Source: Sordaria brevicollis (Eukaryota > Ascomycota > Sordariomycetes > Sordariales > Sordariaceae). Taken from it: a stretch of DNA of 64,000 bases. Below the pieces are notes generated by a model. The model saw only the letters and a program-made list of their open reading frames with translations. It did no database searches and was not told the DNA's origin. The translations under genes were made by a program, and so were the position numbers. The stretch spans positions 806,001 through 870,000 of the forward strand of contig JAUTDP010000016.1 of NCBI GenBank assembly GCA_033439795.1, read 5' to 3'. Position 1 is the stretch's first letter. Each line of letters begins with the position of its first letter. Below are positions 58,605 to 64,000 of the stretch, piece by piece.

Positions 58605-61600
58605 GATAGGCGGTTTCGCGCTAGGTAACCCCTATCCTTATCGTCGTCCCAGGGGCAAGAGGGAGAGTGTTCGTTGACGACTCTTTTTGGTGTTTGTTTG
58701 CTTGGCGCAGGAATTAGGGGACTCGATGGACGGTAATATGGCGTATGGCGTATATGGTATGGGTATGGGTATAGCGAGGTAGGGTAGGTAGATTATAGAT
58801 GAAAGACGGGAGGCGAAGAAAGTGAACAAAGAAAGATAAGATGGATGTGTGACTTGAGGAAGGATGGGAAGGAAGGAAGATATGGCGGATGATAGGCGGC
58901 GGCGTTAAGGAGGAACAAGATGAAGGAATCAAAGAAAAAGAAGAAAGTGAGGCGCCAGGTCGGAATTGCTTTTTGATATTTGCAGCTGCGGCTAGCCTGG
59001 GAGACTTGCAGTGGGAGAGGTCCTACAGGGCAACTAAGGTAGGGGTATAGATTTAGGGTAAAAGTGGAAATGGTTCGGTTTGTCTGGGACGGCGCTTCCT
59101 GACTTCCCAACAACCATGGGCTCCGCAACTCGCTACTCGTCCTTTTCGAGATGTTCTTTTGTCGTGATTCGCTCTTTTTTTCGCCAGCCAGCCATTTAAC
59201 AGCTGTGGTTGATAGCGGCAGAAAACGACTCCTCCTCCTCCCGTCCTCCTTCAGATTGATATGCAGCAACCTGACTTAGGAACCACGGATGGATCGCCCC
59301 TAGCAGCCCCCCGGAGCCTGTCAGGTCTGTGATGCCACTGTAACCTGTACGTGCTAATGCCGCTTGACTGCTTCTGTTGATGCTGATGGCTGAGATGGCG
59401 GATGGCTGATATGCTGCTTCCTGTCTGTTGCTGGCTGCACGGTATCCCCGGTATATGCAGAGAGTCCTCAGTCACAAATCAACTAATCGAACGAACCAAA
59501 CAACAACAAGAGGTGTGCGCTTCTTTTTCGTCAACTGGCTGTCTGCGCTTTGTCTCTTTTCGTTATGTGGTTGTTGGAGGCGGTGACGGGGGTTCCGCTG
59601 GTGTAAGAGGAACTCAAACTCGCGGATAGAGATGGACCCCAGAAGTTTAGGGCGTGGCCGTGGGGTTCAAGTCCCGTCCCGTCCAACCATACAGCTATAA
59701 ACCTGGAACGAAATCTCTGGACCCCCCTTCGTCGGTGTCACCATCAGTGTTTGTGTCACTGTTTCGAAGGTTGGTTCAGCACTTCATCCGCTACCCAAAC
59801 TTTCCACTTTGTCGGGATCCCGATGTACAATGCAGAGTCGTGCAGTAGGCTGAATGTACGTAGACGGCATGTTTGATATCCTTCTCAGCTTTCTAGTTGG
59901 AAGGACAGACAAGCTTCCATCGTACGGTTAACCCCCCTTGGAACCAGTAGCACCGTGTACGAGGTGTACGAACCCGTGGTTTGTGAAATGGAATCTCGCA
60001 TTCTGTGCGTTCTGATATTGAATCCTTCTCTATTCCCATCCAAACACCTGTTGTCGTTTATGTCTGTTGTACGCCAGTCTCGCAGCAGAATCGTGTCGAG
60101 AACTTGAAGATAATTGGGATATTAACTGACTTGCGTCTTGCGCCCCCTATTTCGTGCGACCCCCTTTCTTCCTCGTTTCTTCCTCTTCCAGTTTAGAACC
60201 TGTCCAACTTTCCTTATCCGCCATAACAATGGAAATTCAACCCGAAGCCTTGGTTTTTGGTTTTCGTTCTCGACACAAAGAAGAAACCGAAGCACGCGTC
60301 AGGGACGAGAAACAAAAAAAGCTAACGGCGGGTAACTGACGAAATGTGGTTGTACCACACAACGACCGGGGACAGACCTACTTGGCAACAGCTAAGATAG
60401 ATCTTGACCCCTTCTCCTGTTAAAGGGGGTCATGCACACTACAGTCGTGGATAGGGAAACTCTATCGGGATGGCTCGGATGGTTACGGAAGAGGTGGTGA
60501 AGAATAAAGGCGGGAATGTGGGATAGAGCTTGCTCCTTGTAATTGCTTCAACTTTCGTTCCAAGTGAAGCTCTCTTCCTTGCAAAGGAGAAAGCGGAGAA
60601 GATAAGTTAGAAACCTGGAGGTCGATCTAGTGTCAAAGTCATGTCCGCAAGAGATTCGTGTACAATACACTACGGCATCGAACACTTGCGACACAAAAGC
60701 ACGGGATGTCATCACTCTGGTCCTCTTGGTTGGATTGCCTCCCCAAACCAAGGGGTCACACGGTCACGACGGCCTGGACGGTACGTCGCTGATCATGGAT
60801 GCTTGTCTTGTCTCCTCCCTACGTGGTGGTTGCACCGGTACATGGCATTTGTCGTGCAATTCGTTGGGGTTGGCGTCTTCGATTGGAGGCTTCTGACCCC
60901 GTTGTCCCTCTTCTCATTGTTTCAAACCGCCTGCAGCAGTTCAGCTTGGAGTACACAGAGTGAGTTTCCCCTCTGTTTCCCCCCATCTTCGACTCCCTGG
61001 ACCTGGAGCCCCACCGTGCTTCTGACCTCATCATGCCATACCATTGTGAAATTCGTCCCAGTCTCTTGAATTTTCTGGCTGTCCAAGATATCAGACCCCC
61101 CCCCCCCCCCCCCCCTTTCTGTGATCGCTGTTACCGGTGAGTTAAGTCTCGTGATTGGCGAGACAAGCTTCTGGTTCTTGACCAGATAGATATCTCTACC
61201 TCCCGTCGAGATAGCTGCCCAAACATGTCGGATACACGGGTTGCTCAAGGCGTGTGGTGAGTAAGAGCCGTTTGAGTCAAGATCCCTGGTTCTGGAGTCT
61301 GGACATCATGGATTCTGGTGACATCTTCGGAACGGAAAGCTCCCAGCATGCTCAGCAGCTCAGCTTACAGCCATAAAGCATCCCCTGCTCTACATACCTG
61401 CCTGCCATGTCACCTTAGGATGGATGGCTGTCAGAGTGTATTTTGGGTTATCGGCTTGCATGACCGTCCGCTGCCGCCGCTTCCTTCGTGAACCAACCTA
61501 GAAAGAGAAACGAAGCGGAAGTCAGTCTACGATAAGTTCCTGATAAGCCCCACTACACCCTTAAATGGGAAAACGGAGGACCGCCGAAGCACGGCCGGAA

Positions 61601-62746
61601 TGAACATGGAATAGAGGTAGCGACGGGGAGACGGGGCAATGACAAGGGAAAACGGGATGCCGGTCCTCAACAGCCGTAACGATGCAGGCGATGGCATTGC
61701 GATGGCATTGGTCGAGATTTGGTTTCACCTTGAGGGGTGTTTACCAAAGACTTTGAAAGGGACGTAACTGTAGATCACTGATCATGATGTTGTTGATTCA
61801 CTCGATTGCTCCTTTTTGCTCGGATCCTGGTTGTTGGTTAGACTGATGGCATCTTGGCCTCCGTTGTCGAGTTGTACCGACTCATCGGTTTTAATTCATC
61901 TTAACATGGTTTTGCTTTTTGAAAGCATGGTTTGCCAGGTATCGGTATCTCCCCCAGATTTGCGATAATGATCAACAATCTAGTCATGACTTCACCCAAC
62001 ATATTTTGCATGGCATGATGTGCAGAGTCCGGGGAACCGCCGAGAGAGAGCCTCTTGATGAGCAACGACTTATCTGATCTTTTGTTGATGGACATCATGA
62101 GCGGAGATACCTGTTTCTCTCAACGGAATCCGACGATAACCTTGATGTCTGAGTGGGCTTATCAGTAACTTATCTTTTCTCAAGATCCAGGCTCAGACCC
62201 GGGATACTGCAACATGGCCAACGATTGTTTACGATGATGTCACCGACAAGATTCGCCTAGAATGCGCAATGTCGTTTAATGGCTAGAATTCGTTGTCTAT
62301 GGAATCGTTACGGATTTTGATAGCATAAGCATGTGCCCCTTTGGAATAGCGCCATACGAGCCGAAGCTGATGTGCTGACCGATGATTCCGAACCAACCGC
62401 CCATCTCGTGTGTTCCAACGAACGGCCAGGTCGGTTGCTGATTTGAAATCAACGCTTGCACTCGCCCCTTTGTTCTCCCAAACGAGCCAATCCCATAGCA
62501 GCACCCCATCAACACCATGAATGTCTCCATCACTAGTCACTGAAAGAGTCCTGGGGAAAAGGCGTAGGTAGGTAGAAGGAAACCGCGGTATTAGGTATCA
62601 TCGAAAACCCATCTGGATGAATGGTGTATTGACTGTGCCAACAAGACCATGATGCTACTAACATGCCCTCATTTCAGCCCTAAAAAGAGACCGTTGACGC
62701 CACCCTTTAACCCAGAAACAACTCTTTTTGTCCCAGCGACCAACGT
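58605..62746. other. 4-kb region without a supported gene
   Basis: The left part (58605 to about 59300) should hold the promoter and leader of the 695-aa gene. Beyond it, open frames stay at or below about 140 codons and have no motif. A poly-C tract lies at 61096-61115. GGGGTTCAAGTCCC near 59661 resembles a tRNA T-arm, but no tRNA folds around it. The last 300 bp should include the RPL10 3' end. Confidence 0.55.
61096..61115. repeat. poly-C tract, 20 bases
   Basis: An uninterrupted run of 20 C's, the counterpart of the 25-G run at 14115. Its true length is uncertain because such runs are error-prone. Confidence 0.9.
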
Positions 62747-63884
62747 TTAGGCCTCAGCGGCGAAAGCGTCGGGGAAACGCTTCATGTTGCGCTCGAGAGA
62801 GCCACGGTTGGAAAGGAACTGGACGTAGGCACCGTCGATGAGGAGACGGCCAGCAGCCTTCTTCTCGAGGTACTCCTCGCGGCGGAGAGGAGTGAAGCCC
62901 CAGTTCTTGGAGATAATGATCTTTTGGCGACCGGGGAACTTGTACTGGGAGCGGCGGAGGGCCTCAAGGGCGAAAGCCTTGTCTGTAGAGTGTGTTAGAA
63001 TGACTGTGATCATGCGATGCTAAAGAGCGAAGGGGTATAACGTACTGGAGTCACGAGTGCGGACAGACATGATGATCTGGCCAATGTTGACACGGGCGAC
63101 AGTGCCGTTGGGCTTACCCCAGGCACCACGCATACCGGTCTGAAGTCTATCGGCACCAGCGCAAGACAACATCTTGTTGATACGGACGACGTGGTAAGGG
63201 TGAGCGCGGACGCGGAGGTGGAAACCCTCCTTACCGGCGGTCTTGACGAGGTACTTGTTGGCGCAAATACGGGCGGCCTCGAGAGCCTCAGAGCTCAGCT
63301 GCTCATACTCGTTGGAGACCATGTGGATGCAGAGGGGGAAGTCATCGACGGTAGCGCGCTTGCGGCCAAGATCGAAGATGCGAATCTTGGGGTCGGGGAC
63401 ACCACGGTTGAAGCGCGACTTAGGGTACGGCTAGAATGAGGATGGTGGTTAGCATTACTGTTTGTGTTGTGGTGATGTGATGTGATGTTGTTGTTGTCGA
63501 CATGTCGGTCGGCGATGACCATGGTTGATTGACGACCAAGTCCGACCGACCGACAGTGTGAATCCCTCCATAGCCATCGAGAGCAGCCGAGTCGTATCGT
63601 CGTCGCATTCGGTCGTCGTTCCCCCTCTTCCCTGTTCATCAATCATGCCCTCCTCTTGTGGTGTTTCATCATCGTTGTCGACCAAGTGATCCTCCACCAA
63701 AGTGCCTCCATACCCAGATCCCATCACCTCCCATCCTCAGCCATCACCGGCGATGGCTTCCTGCCCCACAAAATGCGAAAAATCGGTGTCTCGATGGCTA
63801 TTTTGGCGTCGCAAAAATTCGGGCATGAATGCTGCTCACCTTGTTCTTGCAGTACCGGTAGCATCTCGCAGGACGGCGGGCCAT
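62747..63884 (-). CDS. RPL10: 60S ribosomal protein L10 (uL16)
   Basis: Component of the large subunit near the peptidyl-transferase centre and P-site tRNA, added late in cytoplasmic 60S maturation with release of Nmd3. Three exons, 63884-63840, 63430-63046 and 62982-62747, join in frame to 221 aa, the usual length. It starts [15 protein letters not shown] and continues [20 protein letters not shown]. Further conserved parts are [40 protein letters not shown] and [18 protein letters not shown]. The first intron is long (409 nt) and directly follows codon 15, as is common for fungal ribosomal protein genes; the second is 63 nt. Only 116 bp of upstream sequence is in the window, so the promoter is mostly missing. 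Confidence 0.97.
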
Positions 63885-64000
63885 TGTGACTGATTTCTGG
63901 TGATGTCACGTACGAGGTCGTGGGTGGTTGTTCGTGGGTTGGGAGGGTGTCGACGACAAGAGAATCCTCTAACTTTAAGATCGGGAGGAGGCGATTTTCG

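Noticed and set aside
59630..59700. tRNA-like T-arm, GGGGTTCAAGTCCC near 59661
   Set aside because: No matching acceptor, D-arm or anticodon stem could be folded around it on either strand.
63431..63839. Possible C/D box snoRNA in the first RPL10 intron (ATGATGA on the minus strand near 63672)
   Set aside because: No CTGA D box at a suitable distance and no terminal stem was seen.

Overview
The window looks like nuclear DNA of a filamentous ascomycete of the order Sordariales, most likely Neurospora or a close relative such as Sordaria. The evidence is short spliceosomal introns with GTANGT donors and CAG/TAG acceptors, strong C/G third-position bias in real exons, long untranslated leaders and spacers, and a Slt2-type MAP kinase (mak-1 in Neurospora). 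No prokaryotic mobile element, CRISPR array or operon was seen.

Layout. 1-257 may hold the 5' end of a gene running off the left edge, followed by about 4.6 kb with no supportable gene. 4.9-10.9 kb holds a proteasome alpha-1 subunit (minus), a nuclear WKF-domain protein (plus) and a KpsF/GutQ-like SIS-domain protein (minus). 14.6-21.9 kb holds a low-molecular-weight tyrosine phosphatase, the cell-wall-integrity MAP kinase MAK-1, and the ribosome-biogenesis factor UTP15 (minus). 24.7-28.4 kb holds a large MIZ/SP-RING protein, a likely SUMO ligase. 28.4-40.1 kb is gene-poor: one small basic protein, several weak small-gene candidates, one broken gene candidate, a minisatellite and a decayed repeat array. 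40.1-49.4 kb is denser: an alpha-arrestin (minus), the 18S rRNA dimethyltransferase DIM1, a Ras-like protein that has lost its nucleotide-binding motifs, an intron-containing tRNA-Asp(GUC), and a secreted GH71 alpha-1,3-glucanase (minus). 50.5-58.6 kb has two large uncharacterised minus-strand proteins. 62.7-63.9 kb is RPL10 (minus).

The genes are mostly independent housekeeping loci. Ribosome production recurs (UTP15, DIM1, RPL10, possibly the WKF protein), with protein turnover (proteasome, arrestin, SUMO ligase) and cell wall (MAK-1, GH71).

The most notable observations are the predicted Ras-like pseudo-GTPase at 44.5-46.1 kb, a set of apparent single-base deletions that break DIM1, the pseudo-GTPase, the GH71 gene and a small unknown gene between 39.3 and 48.1 kb, and a decayed tandem duplication near 31.5-32.1 kb with RIP-like transitions. 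All identifications come from reading the sequence by eye; no database search was run.
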